Shown: positions 1 through 9,937, counted from the stretch's first letter. The stretch: 64,000 nt of DNA from Fusibacter sp. A1 (GCF_004125825.1 NZ_QQWI01000002.1:363671-427670), one strand, 5' to 3'. Notes: generated by a model not told the origin, from the letters alone. A program made the numbers and translations.

Positions 1-868
1 TTTCATATTTGAGGGTGATGGCCTCTATGGTGCCGTTTTGGTTGAGCTTCTCCAAAGTGTTGTTGAAGGATTTGACAAATTCAGCCCGTAGGTTGTTGTT
101 TTGACTGAGCATGAGTCCGTCTCCTACGGTTTCGTGGCTGATTGTGATATCCGTCTTGATAAAACCGTCCTTAAAGTCTGAAAAGACCCTGTCGATATAA
201 AAATCAGCGACCTTTGGGTCTAATACCGCGTAGCTGATTTTGCCGTCTTTTAGCTTGGTCAGACACTCAATTTCGTCAACGCAAAGATCGATGTCGATAC
301 CTTTAGATTCAAGATCCGGGAGATAGTAATAGGACATGACCGCTCCCACTTTAAAAAAAGAAAGCTCGTCGACCCTATTCATCCTGCTCTTTGCGGTTTT
401 TGACGGGTCAAACTCGTACACAAGGCTCTGATTGCGCTTATCGTCAATCAAGAGGTCGCTGAATACATAGTCCTCGACTCGGTCGGCGCTGATGGCGGCG
501 GGAAAAACACCGAAGGTTCTGCCCTGGTCGAGAAGATGAACCGCTCTGGCCCATGAGGTGAACTGTATTTCATAGTCAAGCCCCATGTCATCCAAGACAG
601 CTACCATTATTTCATAGGAGATTCCTTTTGCTTGACCGTTTTCGGTGTACGCATAGGGTGGGTACTCGTTGGTCGTGAACTGAAGCTTATCTGTGAGTTT
701 CCAACTGGAGTAGGAGAAGTCACTATCGGTAAAGTAGGTCTTGATCTGATAGGTCTGGGTTTCTTTCGCTTTGATCTTATGCTCGACTCTGAAAATGGAA
801 TAGATGATCGATACCAAAAGCAGACAGTAGAGAACGACCACGATTTTTTTCAGGTTATGCCGATTCAT
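1..868 (-). CDS. Extracellular solute-binding protein, family 3 (partial, runs off window)
   Basis: The 289 codons in the window are open to the window edge. They begin with a short N-terminal membrane or signal segment (about residues 5-22). From about residue 50 follows the classic family-3 start: Lys-Leu-Gln-Phe-Thr-Thr-Asn-Glu-Tyr-Pro-Pro-Tyr-Ala-Tyr, then a Gly-Ile-Ser-Tyr-Glu-Ile block, as in amino-acid-type ABC binding proteins. The binding domain is nearly complete at the edge, so the gene either ends just outside or continues into an output domain such as GGDEF, as in the 7.4-9.7 kb gene. The start at 868 has a GAGGTG ribosome site. It overlaps the end of the upstream HD-GYP gene by 14 bases, so the two are translationally coupled. 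It probably senses a small molecule outside the membrane; the ligand is unknown. Confidence 0.8.
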   Translation of the reverse strand, partial: MNRHNLKKIVVVLYCLLLVSIIYSIFRVEHKIKAKETQTYQIKTYFTDSDFSYSSWKLTDKLQFTTNEYPPYAYTENGQAKGISYEIMVAVLDDMGLDYEIQFTSWARAVHLLDQGRTFGVFPAAISADRVEDYVFSDLLIDDKRNQSLVYEFDPSKTAKSRMNRVDELSFFKVGAVMSYYYLPDLESKGIDIDLCVDEIECLTKLKDGKISYAVLDPKVADFYIDRVFSDFKDGFIKTDITISHETVGDGLMLSQNNNLRAEFVKSFNNTLEKLNQNGTIEAITLKYE

Positions 869-2174
869 CTAGGCACCTCATCCACGCATTCACTACTAGG
901 GGATCAAATTGAAGACCGCTATGCTTATGTAATTCCGCGAGAGCCTGTTCATCACTCAGCGGTTTTTTTCGATAGGCCCTTGAACTGGTCATGGCGTCGA
1001 AGGTATCCGCAACGCTAAGGATTCTTGCAAGCAGGTTGATATCCGTACCGGTCAGTTGGTTGGGATATCCGTTTCCGTCAAATCGCTCATGGTGTTGTAG
1101 TACGACCGAGGCGCTCTCTTTTAAGAAGTCGACATCCTTGATGATGTTATAGCCTGTGAGGCAGTGCGCTTTTATTTGATCGTATTCATCGTCGTCGAGC
1201 TTGCCTTCTTTGTTGATGATGTGGGTGGCTACGCCGATTTTACCAATGTCGTGAAGAATCGAAGCTTTAAGCAGAATCTCCTTGTCGTACTCGCAAAGCC
1301 CCAGCTGGTCGGCGATGCTTAGGGCGTATTCAGAAACGCGGTCGCAGTGCCCTTTGGTGTAGTGGTCGTTGACTTCGATCGCTCTGGCTAGAGCCGAAAG
1401 CGTCTCTTCGTAATTTTGATTGAGGCTGAGAAGCATCTTTTCAAGCTTAGTGTTCATGGCGGTCGATTGGTCATAAAGGGCGGTGATTTCGACCTTATCC
1501 TTTTCAAGCTCGATCATTTGCTGACCGATCTGTGACTGCATCGAATCAAGAGCCTTGCTGAGCAGACCTACCTCGTCATTTGACCTACACTCTATCACCG
1601 TGTCCAGCTTGCCGGATGCGATGTCATCTGCCATGCTGATCAGGGATTCTATAGGTCTTGTGGTTCTGGCAGAAACCGACCAGATCACCAAACTCACTAG
1701 CAGCACTTCTAAAATTGCGTAAAGAAAATTGTAGTGAATCACTTGCTGAAGCCTTAATTTGTAGATCTCATTACTCATCCATATGGTAAGCGTGCCCCTT
1801 TTGAGACCGTCGTGAACGACGGTACCTGAAGAAGAGATGATAGAGTCATTTTCGAAAACGACATGATCCTTGCTAAGCATCTGAATGACGTCGTCGATCT
1901 CGTCCCTAAGTTCAACCTTGACGATGTTGGGGTCGTGAAGAAGAACCTCTAGTATATCCTGAGTATTTTCAAGATTATAGTCCCACAGGGGTGATTCGAG
2001 TGATGATGTTCCAAGATCCAAGGCGTGATCCAGCTGATAGGCTATTTCGGTTTCTAGCTCGTTGTTTGTGTGAATGGTCTCGATGATCACTCTTGTGAAC
2101 AAGAGCATGAAGATGGCGGAAAGGGTAAAAAAGGCGATTCGGCTTCGAATAGTGTAGAATCTAAAAATTTTCAT
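855..2174 (-). CDS. HAMP/HD-GYP membrane c-di-GMP phosphodiesterase
   Basis: This 439-residue protein has a transmembrane segment near 12-32, an extracytoplasmic domain to about 145, and a second transmembrane segment (about 150-170). A HAMP linker (about 170-222), a short coiled coil and a C-terminal HD-GYP domain (about 255-435) follow. The HD-GYP motifs are intact: LHDIGKIGV (His308-Asp309) and HHERFDGNGYP (from His361). The family hydrolyses cyclic di-GMP using two or three metals. The start follows GGGAGGT. Its 3' end overlaps the start of a substrate-binding protein gene by 14 bases, so a periplasmic ligand protein may feed this sensor; that link is inferred from context only. Confidence 0.93.
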   Translation of the reverse strand: MKIFRFYTIRSRIAFFTLSAIFMLLFTRVIIETIHTNNELETEIAYQLDHALDLGTSSLESPLWDYNLENTQDILEVLLHDPNIVKVELRDEIDDVIQMLSKDHVVFENDSIISSSGTVVHDGLKRGTLTIWMSNEIYKLRLQQVIHYNFLYAILEVLLVSLVIWSVSARTTRPIESLISMADDIASGKLDTVIECRSNDEVGLLSKALDSMQSQIGQQMIELEKDKVEITALYDQSTAMNTKLEKMLLSLNQNYEETLSALARAIEVNDHYTKGHCDRVSEYALSIADQLGLCEYDKEILLKASILHDIGKIGVATHIINKEGKLDDDEYDQIKAHCLTGYNIIKDVDFLKESASVVLQHHERFDGNGYPNQLTGTDINLLARILSVADTFDAMTSSRAYRKKPLSDEQALAELHKHSGLQFDPLVVNAWMRCLDESA

Positions 2175-2263
2175 GATTACCTCCCGGTGTTAAATATATT
2201 TGATTATAACGGATAAATGGGGCGATAACTAGTAAAGAAAGACATTGTTACACTTTTGTCAAA

Positions 2264-2311
2264 TAAAAAAACATCATCACCGATGCCTTATGCAAACGGT
2301 AATGATGTTTT
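2264..2311 (-). terminator. Rho-independent terminator of the glucosaminidase-like gene
   Basis: Read on the minus strand, the stem AAAAACATCAT...CGG pairs with CCGATGATGTTTTT-type sequence just after the stop codon at 2311 and ends in a T run. It separates the 2311-3387 gene from the HD-GYP gene downstream. Confidence 0.75.
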
Positions 2312-3387
2312 TATTCGTTTAGTTCGGCATGTTCCAAATCGGTTAAAATCGACCGCACGCCTTTCCACCAGTTGGTGTCTTCGGCATAGCCCCGGTTGAT
2401 CCATTCGAGGATGTCCATATCAGGTGGGCAATCCAGTGAATACCTATGGATGGTACGAGCCGCAATCTCTGCCGAGTCGGTGATGCTTGTATTGTATTTG
2501 ACCCAGCTACCGAAAACATTAAAGGGATTGTTGATGATCTCGTGTGCTCTGCTGCTTGTTGCGGGAACAAAGCTTTGCTCTTGTCCGACCACTGCGATCA
2601 TCACAAGGGGATTTATGTCCTGATCCTCAGCAGCGACAAGTATCGGTGTCAAATGATCAAGATCGGCAAGCAGGGAGCCTCTTTTGGACAACCATGCAGC
2701 CAACTTATGACTATTTATGGCTTGATAAGTAATATCGTTGAAAGTGCTTTTATATACATTGACCGGGTTTTCAGGCGAGGCGGCGACGATTTCAGTCGGT
2801 TCGAGTCTGAAGTCAAGGTCGTCTGAAAAATTCGCGTCTGATCCAGGAGTAAAACGATACAGCATCATCATGAAAAACATTAGAACAAGCGCCGTTCCGA
2901 TTGCTGTTTTCAAGTTGAATAGCGGTATGAATCTACGTTTCGGGGCAACGAAAGAAGGTATTGGCGAATCAGATGATTCGTTTGTCGCTTTAGGCCTTAT
3001 CAAGTGGCCTTCGAGCGCGGAGAGCACTTCTGATTCCTGACTTTCGCTAAAACGTCCTGTCAGCCAGCTAATAAGCGACTGCATACCCTTGACTGAATCG
3101 ATGCTTGTTTGGATGATGCTTGCAAAAACATCGTGGGCGCACATGAAGAAGGTGCGTCTTGTGACGACAAAAGACAGTAGGTGGTCTTTAATGTGACCTC
3201 TGGGTTCAAGGTCGAACTCATGCAGTTCCTTATCCAAAATCAAGTGGACGGCGCCCGCGAAAATCGAAGCCAGACCCGACTTGCTCAGTAGGGGGTTTTT
3301 AGTATGGATATAGGCACGTAAAGTAGCAGCCTGATCACTTGAAAGAATCATTTGCTTCTCTAGTTCGCCCGCTAATTCAAAAGCCAA
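2311..3387 (-). CDS. Membrane protein with C-terminal glucosaminidase/lysozyme-like domain
   Basis: The 358 residues comprise a cytoplasmic helical part (1-155) of unknown function, one transmembrane helix (about 163-181), and an extracytoplasmic domain. That domain (about 225-355) resembles the Mannosyl-glycoprotein endo-beta-N-acetylglucosaminidase (glucosaminidase) family: a long helix, a VGQEQSFVP segment with a candidate catalytic Glu, an NNPFNVFG segment, and conserved Trp residues at the end. Such domains cut peptidoglycan glycan chains. The start is a TTG at 3387 preceded by GAGGTGGTGA; no upstream ATG fits. The fusion of an unknown cytoplasmic domain to a wall hydrolase suggests a regulated hydrolase, but this is inference. 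Confidence 0.65.
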   Translation of the reverse strand: MAFELAGELEKQMILSSDQAATLRAYIHTKNPLLSKSGLASIFAGAVHLILDKELHEFDLEPRGHIKDHLLSFVVTRRTFFMCAHDVFASIIQTSIDSVKGMQSLISWLTGRFSESQESEVLSALEGHLIRPKATNESSDSPIPSFVAPKRRFIPLFNLKTAIGTALVLMFFMMMLYRFTPGSDANFSDDLDFRLEPTEIVAASPENPVNVYKSTFNDITYQAINSHKLAAWLSKRGSLLADLDHLTPILVAAEDQDINPLVMIAVVGQEQSFVPATSSRAHEIINNPFNVFGSWVKYNTSITDSAEIAARTIHRYSLDCPPDMDILEWINRGYAEDTNWWKGVRSILTDLEHAELNE

Positions 3388-3541
3388 TAAATCACCACCT
3401 CTACAGAAAATAAACTTATCCTAATAGTATCATATTTTACAGAGTCGTAATAAAAAAGATTATCCAACTTCGGTCCTATTTTAGGGATTAAACAGCTTAT
3501 TTTAGGCTTTTATCATAACTTTTACCCAAGCTTTTACTTGA

Positions 3542-5785
3542 CTAATACAGGATTTCATAGAAATCAGTTTCTAAAACCTGCCCTGAATAATCGATGATCA
3601 TGAAGTTGAATAGATAATCGGTGGACTGAAGCACGTCATAGGTAAGCTTCGACTGATCGCTATACACAAAAGCTTGTCCGAGTTCTTCCTGGTAAAGGCC
3701 TGTCTCGGTGAGGTAGCTGGTGTAGATCGGTTGAACCTTATCGCCGGCCTTCAGTAAGATGATGTTCCTGTCCGGCATATTGGTGACTTGGTCGTTTGGT
3801 CTTCTGGCTCCGATAATATCGTAGTATCCGCCTGAGGCGAAAGCATCGTCATAATACCAGACAGCCTCCAAAACAACCCTTTCATCATTTAGCAGCAGGG
3901 GGATTTCATATTCGATATGGTCATAATCGGAATAGCTGATTTTCATCATGATAGGATGATCATCAAAAAGAGTCCAATTGCCTGCGAATTGTTCAAAATA
4001 ACTACTTGTCTCTTCATTGAAAATTGTCAGAGCGTCGTATCCTAAGTTTCGATATCTGGGTGTATCACCGTTTAGGTACTCGTAGACACCGATATAGACC
4101 TTGTCGATATCATACAGAAGATCTTCAGAGACCACAAGCTCATAATAGGCGCTGTACTCAGTTGGTTCATAAACGACAATCTCATCCATTCGTTCGACAA
4201 GCGGGGCAGATCCTGTAAGTTTACCTGCAAACTCACTTGCCAGGGAGATAAAGCTTGTAGGTAGGTCCAGCTGTGCCTGAACGGCCAAGCTAGCGGTGAA
4301 GTTGTCTTGGTCCAGATACGGAAAATAGACGCTTAATCCGGTTGCGGCATCATTGATCGGTCCGCTTACCTGATAGACTACGGCCTCGTCCACAGCGCTT
4401 GAGAGTTCTAAGGCGTATTCCGGGGAATAGGTGGAGAGGTTTGAGGCGAACAGGCTCAAGTCAACCAAATCGGTATATCCCTGGTCGGACGAGTTGCCGC
4501 CGTACTTTTTAGTTTTCGAAACGGACTGTGCGATACTGCTTAACTTTGCATCTTCTATCAAGGTCGCTGAAAGATCAGAAGCGAATTTCGAAAGCGCTGT
4601 GTTGATCGAATCGAGCCGCTTCAGGTCGATGACCGATAAGGTCACATCGGACTCGGTTTTTTCATCGACAGCTTGCTGGAAAAATCCGTCGGCTATCGAT
4701 TTTCCGATTGCAGAGCCGCTATAATCAGATGTCGCTGCCAGACTGGTGATCAGACTAGTGTAATCCCACCCGTGTCCGGGTTCAAGTTCTTGAGAGGCGA
4801 CCAGATAATCGGCATAGGGACTTAGTGTGTTGGCGACTTCTAGTGTGGCCATCAGACAAGCGTCAAAACCGATAAAATCGAAAACGACCCCGCTTTGTGA
4901 ACGAACCGCTGAAAAAGCGTCCTCCAGTTCGGGTAAGATCAGGCCGTCCCCGCTGAAAAGTTCATCCACGGCATAGCCTGTGATCGGTCCACCGCCGTGG
5001 TTCCATAAGACGATGCCGTAATTCTTCGCAGGGTACGCTTTGAGCGCCCAGTTTACAAAGTTCGATAGTGTTTCAGGGTCGCCCATATTTGAAATTCCTA
5101 CATTTTCTAGAAGCGTCAATTGATTGTTTTGCACTGACCACCGCTGGTTTTGAGTGCTGTCGATCGAAGGGTTGACCCAGGTACTTGTTCCACCGGTCTC
5201 CACAAGGACATTGACCTTGTCGGATGATACAGCTGCAAGCATTTCGTTCAAATCAGATGTGCCTGCACCGGAATAGGTACCGCTTTCGTCGTCATAAGCA
5301 CTTTCTAGATCGGTTCCGTTGAGGTAGATGAGCAGAGTGAAGTCGTCGACTAGCGGTGGAACTGAGCTGTCGATAAGCACACTTCTTGTTGCGCCGTCCC
5401 ACTGCACGTCGCTACCTAAAAACTCGGCGGGAAACCTCACCGGTACCATGGTTCGTCCGCTGACCAGCACGGCTGGGGTATCCACCGAGTAAACCAGTCC
5501 GTTCACAGTTATTTCTTTCGAACCGATCGGGAGTTTCAGAGTGATATCTCCCTTGATTATGGTAACGGTTTTAGTCGTGCCATCCCAGGATACGGTAGCA
5601 CCCAAGGCCTCTGAAATAAAACGTATCGGTACCATCGTACGGTTGTCTTCGTTGATGTATGGGGATACATCCACAAAGTCGACCCGCTCGTCATTGACAT
5701 AGACGTTGATGGTGGGGAGGGCATGGGTGATAGGTAGTGAAAATAGAATCAGAATCAATAGGCAAGGAAGTAGATGTTTTTTCAT
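3542..5785 (-). CDS. Secreted clostripain-family (C11) cysteine protease with copper amine oxidase-like N-terminal domain
   Basis: The 747-residue protein starts with a clear signal peptide (1-22). Residues 25-140 form a copper-amine-oxidase-like N-terminal domain of two related halves, each with the RTMVP[IV]RF signature, common on clostridial surface proteins. Residues 148-520 form a peptidase C11 domain. His263 in WNHGGG and Cys310 in GFDACLM are the expected catalytic pair. The C-terminal 220 residues are beta-rich and not assigned. Clostripains cleave after basic residues, Arg in the type enzyme. There is an AAAGGAG ribosome site and no co-transcribed partner. It probably acts at the cell surface or in the medium. 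Confidence 0.92.
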   Translation of the reverse strand: MKKHLLPCLLILILFSLPITHALPTINVYVNDERVDFVDVSPYINEDNRTMVPIRFISEALGATVSWDGTTKTVTIIKGDITLKLPIGSKEITVNGLVYSVDTPAVLVSGRTMVPVRFPAEFLGSDVQWDGATRSVLIDSSVPPLVDDFTLLIYLNGTDLESAYDDESGTYSGAGTSDLNEMLAAVSSDKVNVLVETGGTSTWVNPSIDSTQNQRWSVQNNQLTLLENVGISNMGDPETLSNFVNWALKAYPAKNYGIVLWNHGGGPITGYAVDELFSGDGLILPELEDAFSAVRSQSGVVFDFIGFDACLMATLEVANTLSPYADYLVASQELEPGHGWDYTSLITSLAATSDYSGSAIGKSIADGFFQQAVDEKTESDVTLSVIDLKRLDSINTALSKFASDLSATLIEDAKLSSIAQSVSKTKKYGGNSSDQGYTDLVDLSLFASNLSTYSPEYALELSSAVDEAVVYQVSGPINDAATGLSVYFPYLDQDNFTASLAVQAQLDLPTSFISLASEFAGKLTGSAPLVERMDEIVVYEPTEYSAYYELVVSEDLLYDIDKVYIGVYEYLNGDTPRYRNLGYDALTIFNEETSSYFEQFAGNWTLFDDHPIMMKISYSDYDHIEYEIPLLLNDERVVLEAVWYYDDAFASGGYYDIIGARRPNDQVTNMPDRNIILLKAGDKVQPIYTSYLTETGLYQEELGQAFVYSDQSKLTYDVLQSTDYLFNFMIIDYSGQVLETDFYEILY

Positions 5786-5984
5786 AAACCGTCAAACTCC
5801 TTTCGTAATTTGAATGTAGTTCGCATTTATTAATGGATACCATTATTTGAAGACGCTAAACATCAATTGGGTAACTTAAACCGAATAGGATTTGAATATT
5901 ACATTTGTCTTAAATTCATGATTTATCGGGCAAAGTCTATTAAAATAGGAACATGGTAAACTAACGATAAAAACGAGGACAAAG

Positions 5985-6392
5985 ATGATTAAAAAAATCA
6001 ACTATGAAGAGACCTATGCCATACGCCAGATTGTGATGTGGCCCAATAAACATCTGGAATACATCATGCTTGATGACGATCCTAAAGGCGAACACTACGG
6101 ATTGTTTGTCGATAGCAAACTGATCAGTGTGATTTCGGTCTTTATCACGGAAAACTCGGCACAGTTCAGAAAATTTGCGACGCTTTCACAGTATCAAGGC
6201 AAAGGATACGGCACGCTTCTGCTGAGTTATGTTTTAAAACAGTTGGAAAAAATGGGAATAAAAAGAGTGTGGTGCAATGCGAGACTGGACAAGGCAGATT
6301 ACTACGGAAAATTCGAGTTTGTAAAAACAGATATTTTTTTTGAAAAAGGTGCAAAAAAATATGTCATAATGGAAAAGACGAATCACGTTTAA
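5985..6392 (+). CDS. GNAT-family N-acetyltransferase
   Basis: This is a 135-residue single-domain protein. The acetyl-CoA binding motif is visible as FATLSQYQGKGYGTLLLSYV (about 63-82, Q-x-x-G-x-G/A type), followed by the typical ARLDKADYYGKFEFVKT C-terminal strand-helix (Tyr-Tyr-x-Lys-Phe in place of the usual FYxKxGF). The family transfers acetyl from acetyl-CoA to an amine; the substrate cannot be told. The start follows GAGGACAAAG. It is monocistronic. Confidence 0.88.
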   Translation: MIKKINYEETYAIRQIVMWPNKHLEYIMLDDDPKGEHYGLFVDSKLISVISVFITENSAQFRKFATLSQYQGKGYGTLLLSYVLKQLEKMGIKRVWCNARLDKADYYGKFEFVKTDIFFEKGAKKYVIMEKTNHV

Positions 6393-6541
6393 CGCATCCT
6401 ATTACAGGTGAATTGTGGATATTACGATTGGAATAGAGCTCGGTGTGGTACATATTCAGTAAGCGTGATAATCGTTTAGGCAGGTTGTTTATAAAAATAG
6501 AGATACTCAGGTGCGGTTTGACCTGAAAGACGAGGTGTGCG

Positions 6542-7351
6542 ATGAGAAAAATAATTGTGATTTTGCTGCTCATAGCTATCGGACTCGGTGTGATCTATGT
6601 TTGGCCGATACTGGATAGGGAAGACATGGGGCTTGTCCTCCTAAAGGGGATAGTCAGCATTCCTTTCAATTCGACTAGCTATGCTGAGTTAGACGATGAG
6701 AGCCATAGCCTGGTTTCATTCAAATATAAAAATGAACTGCCGCTTGTCGAGTACATGCGGGATATCGGATGGAAGTATAGGGAGCGTCTTGGTTCGGGCT
6801 ATGTGTTTTCAAGGGCTGGTATCGACGTAATCGTTGAAACCAATCTTTATGGCAATTGGTTTATTGTATGGGAGTTACCCGAGGAAACAAATTTTGAACT
6901 AGGTTTTTACTTTCTTAAGAACGAGTTCGTAGAAGAACTTTCCACCAACGACTTGGATCTTTCTGAAGCTACGCTCATGTTCTCCGAAAAAGACATTGAA
7001 AGTTACCGGTGGGATTCGCATGAAATTGTCTTTAAGCCTAATTTCATCACTTATCTGAAAGACATGAAAACAGATAAGAGAGAAGATGGGATCTTAAAAT
7101 TGTCTGGTGGATCCGAATATTTCAATACAGACCAGAAGGACTACTTTATCGTTTCGCTTCATGGTAACGCGATCTATAGCGGGCATTTTGAACAATCGCC
7201 GATCTCCTCGATGTATCAGCCATCCATTAAGATGCTTGATACCGAAAGCGGCATCAGATTAGAGGCGGTCGAGACTGAATACGAGATTGTAGATAAAAGA
7301 GAAAATGAGACCTTATATGAGCTGTTAAAAGAGCTGGGGCTCATCGAATAG
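6542..7351 (+). CDS. Unknown membrane-anchored protein
   Basis: I do not recognise this 269-residue protein. It has an N-terminal hydrophobic anchor (about 3-23) with no lipobox, followed by a polar, probably extracytoplasmic, mixed alpha/beta region rich in Glu, Tyr and Trp. The start follows GAGGTG six bases upstream. It stands alone between a GNAT gene and a two-way terminator shared with the opposing sensor gene. Confidence 0.75.
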   Translation: MRKIIVILLLIAIGLGVIYVWPILDREDMGLVLLKGIVSIPFNSTSYAELDDESHSLVSFKYKNELPLVEYMRDIGWKYRERLGSGYVFSRAGIDVIVETNLYGNWFIVWELPEETNFELGFYFLKNEFVEELSTNDLDLSEATLMFSEKDIESYRWDSHEIVFKPNFITYLKDMKTDKREDGILKLSGGSEYFNTDQKDYFIVSLHGNAIYSGHFEQSPISSMYQPSIKMLDTESGIRLEAVETEYEIVDKRENETLYELLKELGLIE

Positions 7352-7359
7352 AGGTGTTT

Positions 7360-7412
7360 AAAAGGGCTGTCGCACGACGATTTAATCAATCGTTATGTGA
7401 CAGCCCTTTTTT
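7360..7412. terminator. Bidirectional terminator between convergent genes
   Basis: AAAAGGGCTGTC (7360-7371) pairs with GACAGCCCTTTT (7399-7410), extended inward by a second complementary stretch (ACGATT/AATCGT). A/T runs on both sides let it serve both the plus-strand unknown gene and the minus-strand sensor gene. Confidence 0.85.
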
Positions 7413-7415
7413 AGG

Positions 7416-9704
7416 TCAAGCTGATAATTCCTTGTTCATCAGTTCTAGGAACACAAGCACAAGCTGCGGATCGAACTGGGTGCCTGAATGGGCTTTTATC
7501 TCGTTGATGGCTTCGTCTGGCGACATGGGTTTTCGATAGGGTCTAACGTCTGTCATAGCGTCATAGGCGTCGATAATCGATAAAAGACGACAAGCCAGAG
7601 GGATAGACTCTCCACTGAGTCCGAAGGGATAACCGCTGCCATCCCACCATTCATGATGTTTATAGATCCATTCCGAGATAGGCATCAACTCACTGGATGA
7701 CTCGGCGATCCTAAACCCGATTTCGGTATGGCGCTTGATTTCGGAGTACTCTTTAAAGGTCAACTTTTCCGGTTTAAACAAAATAGTATCACTGATGCCT
7801 GTTTTACCTATATCGTGGAAATGCGCGAACAGAGCCAGATTTGAAAGTTCGGCCTGGGGATAGTTGATCATCGTCGCCATCTTCATCAAAAGATCACTCA
7901 TTCTATCTATATGGCCCTGAGCGACAAAATCACGGTCTTCAAGCAATTTGCTCAAGATGCCTATATTTCTACTCTTTGTACTCTGGCGGTGGAAAAGCTT
8001 CTCGCGGTACATAAAGTCATCGGCGCACTTGATCATGTCCTCGACGGTTGGATAGTCTGGACCGTGAGTACAGAAACCTAGTGAAATGCTAAAGGGAATC
8101 ATTCTGGATTCCTTGTTCAGCTGCTCGATCTGGGACTGGATGTCGAGTTTTGCAGTTAAAACATCCTCCTCCTTCCAGCCCCTGAGCACGACGATGAACT
8201 CGTCACCGCCGATACGTGCGACAAACTCGGCGTGCTCGAACTGAAGCTTGAGCAGATCTGCCACCGTCTTCAGGTAGGTGTCGCCGGCATCGTGGCCCAT
8301 CGTGTCGTTCACAAGCTTCAGACCGTCGATATCCACCATGATGAAGGTGATGCCATCAAGGGGCTGCTTTCTCATTTTGGTCAGCTGAAGTTCAAAGTAG
8401 TTGCGATTGAACAGCGATGTCGGCGTATCGGTGATGCTTAAATCAAAAATGGTCTTTTCAGAGTTCACCCTGTCGGTGATATCGCGCACCACAGAAATCA
8501 CTTCTTCATCATTCAGTTTTGAAAACCTTGATTCAAAGTATTTTGTTGTTTTTCCGTTCACTTCGTATTCGATGGGGCTGACTTCCTCGCATAGTAGTGC
8601 CTGTTCGATTGCGATTTCAAAACTTTTGGCGATTCCGGCACTTAAGAATTCGCTGATATGGTGATGGAGGTATTCATCAGATTGGATATCCAGCGATTCG
8701 GTACCATGGGGTGTCAGGTAATCCACGATAATGCCATGCCTGTTGATCAAAATCACAGAGTCAGGCATGGATTCGATAATGGCCTGCAGTTTCTTTTCGT
8801 TGTATTTGAGTTGATGCAGGGCTGTAGACAAATCGGTCGTATTTTTCCTTACCGCCAGCCTTAGCTGCAGGTTCCAGAACACTAGGAAGATAAGAACGAC
8901 AAGGGTAGCCAATATTGCGGTCTTAAGGTATTTGCTCATGATGTCTTCAAGCAGGGTTGATTTTCCGTACCACAGCTCGAGGATCGACTCTCTTTCGAAT
9001 GGTGTTATTTTGTCAAAGCCGTCTTCGATAACAGAGACCAAGGCGCTATTCTCTTTTAAAACCGCCCTATGAAACTGCCCTGTGTACAGAGGTTCGGTAT
9101 GGTTGAATGTATCTTGGAGGCCGTATTTGTATAGAAAGTAGCGTGCTGGTGGGTTATCCACAGCAAAGATGACCACCTCATTTTCAGAAGCGGCGGCAAT
9201 AATCGCTTCGTAGCTGTCGTATAGTTCGATATTTTCCACACCGGCGTCTTCAAGTACGTTGATAGCCTGGTCGCCCTTCTTTGCAGCGACAGTAAAGCCT
9301 TTCAGCGACTCGGCCGAATTGATGCCTGAAATATTTTTATGGAAAAAGATGGACACGTCGATGTCTTCGTAAGGCTCTGTGAAAGCATAGATTTTTTCAC
9401 GGTCCGTATTTTTGAAGATGGTATCTATGACATCGTATTCACCGCGGTTCATGGCTTCAAGAGCTTGCGACCAGTTCATGGCGGTGATGTTGACCTTGAT
9501 GCCTGTCTTGTCTTCAAAAAGACTCCATTCGTCGATCAAAATGCCTCGAAGCATTCCGTCCGAATCATAAAAGACAAAGGGCGGGTAGTTATCATCCATC
9601 ACAACATTGATTTCTGAATGCTCGGCGGGCGATGCCAAAAGGATGTTGATTGAAAGAAGTACGAACAAAAATACTGCAATGACTATGTATTTGAAATTTT
9701 TCAT
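7416..9704 (-). CDS. Substrate-binding-domain sensor with PAS, GGDEF and HD-GYP domains
   Basis: The 762-residue protein is a c-di-GMP turnover sensor. It has a signal/anchor (about 5-25), a family-3 solute-binding domain (about 32-255, with DDNYPPFVFYDSDG and MRGILID type motifs), and a transmembrane helix (about 262-282). A short coiled coil, a PAS-like domain (about 305-415), a GGDEF domain (RIGGDEFIVVL near 500) and a C-terminal HD-GYP domain (HFHDIGKTGIS, then HHEWWDGSGYP) follow. Both enzymatic motifs look intact, so it may both make and break c-di-GMP. No RxxD inhibitory site is seen before GGDEF. I prefer the ATG at 9704 (AATAGGTGA ribosome site) to the GTG three codons upstream. Confidence 0.92.
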   Translation of the reverse strand: MKNFKYIVIAVFLFVLLSINILLASPAEHSEINVVMDDNYPPFVFYDSDGMLRGILIDEWSLFEDKTGIKVNITAMNWSQALEAMNRGEYDVIDTIFKNTDREKIYAFTEPYEDIDVSIFFHKNISGINSAESLKGFTVAAKKGDQAINVLEDAGVENIELYDSYEAIIAAASENEVVIFAVDNPPARYFLYKYGLQDTFNHTEPLYTGQFHRAVLKENSALVSVIEDGFDKITPFERESILELWYGKSTLLEDIMSKYLKTAILATLVVLIFLVFWNLQLRLAVRKNTTDLSTALHQLKYNEKKLQAIIESMPDSVILINRHGIIVDYLTPHGTESLDIQSDEYLHHHISEFLSAGIAKSFEIAIEQALLCEEVSPIEYEVNGKTTKYFESRFSKLNDEEVISVVRDITDRVNSEKTIFDLSITDTPTSLFNRNYFELQLTKMRKQPLDGITFIMVDIDGLKLVNDTMGHDAGDTYLKTVADLLKLQFEHAEFVARIGGDEFIVVLRGWKEEDVLTAKLDIQSQIEQLNKESRMIPFSISLGFCTHGPDYPTVEDMIKCADDFMYREKLFHRQSTKSRNIGILSKLLEDRDFVAQGHIDRMSDLLMKMATMINYPQAELSNLALFAHFHDIGKTGISDTILFKPEKLTFKEYSEIKRHTEIGFRIAESSSELMPISEWIYKHHEWWDGSGYPFGLSGESIPLACRLLSIIDAYDAMTDVRPYRKPMSPDEAINEIKAHSGTQFDPQLVLVFLELMNKELSA

Positions 9705-9864
9705 ATAATTCACCTATTGAATAATTGCCTTTATTAATTGCCGTTAACAGTAAAATTATATAATACATACCCAAGTATTACTAGTGAACACGCTGATAAT
9801 GAATCATTTTGAGTCATTTTTAAGTTGAACCGCAATAAAATCAAAAAAAAAATCAAATTGTGGA

Positions 9865-9891
9865 TTGGCAGCCCCTAAATTGTGCTATAAT
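9865..9891 (+). promoter_or_regulatory. Probable sigma-A promoter of the SulP gene
   Basis: TTGGCA at 9865-9870 lies 15 bases before an extended -10 (TGC-TATAAT, -10 hexamer 9886-9891). The ATG of the permease lies 46 bases after it. The short spacer is compensated by the TGn extension. Confidence 0.5.
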
Positions 9892-9937
9892 TCGATTTGG
9901 CAACAATATGACAAAAAAAGAAAGTGAGCTGACATAG

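Noticed and set aside
632..1018. 128-codon plus-strand open frame
   Set aside because: It overlaps the antisense of two well-supported minus-strand genes and has no domain.
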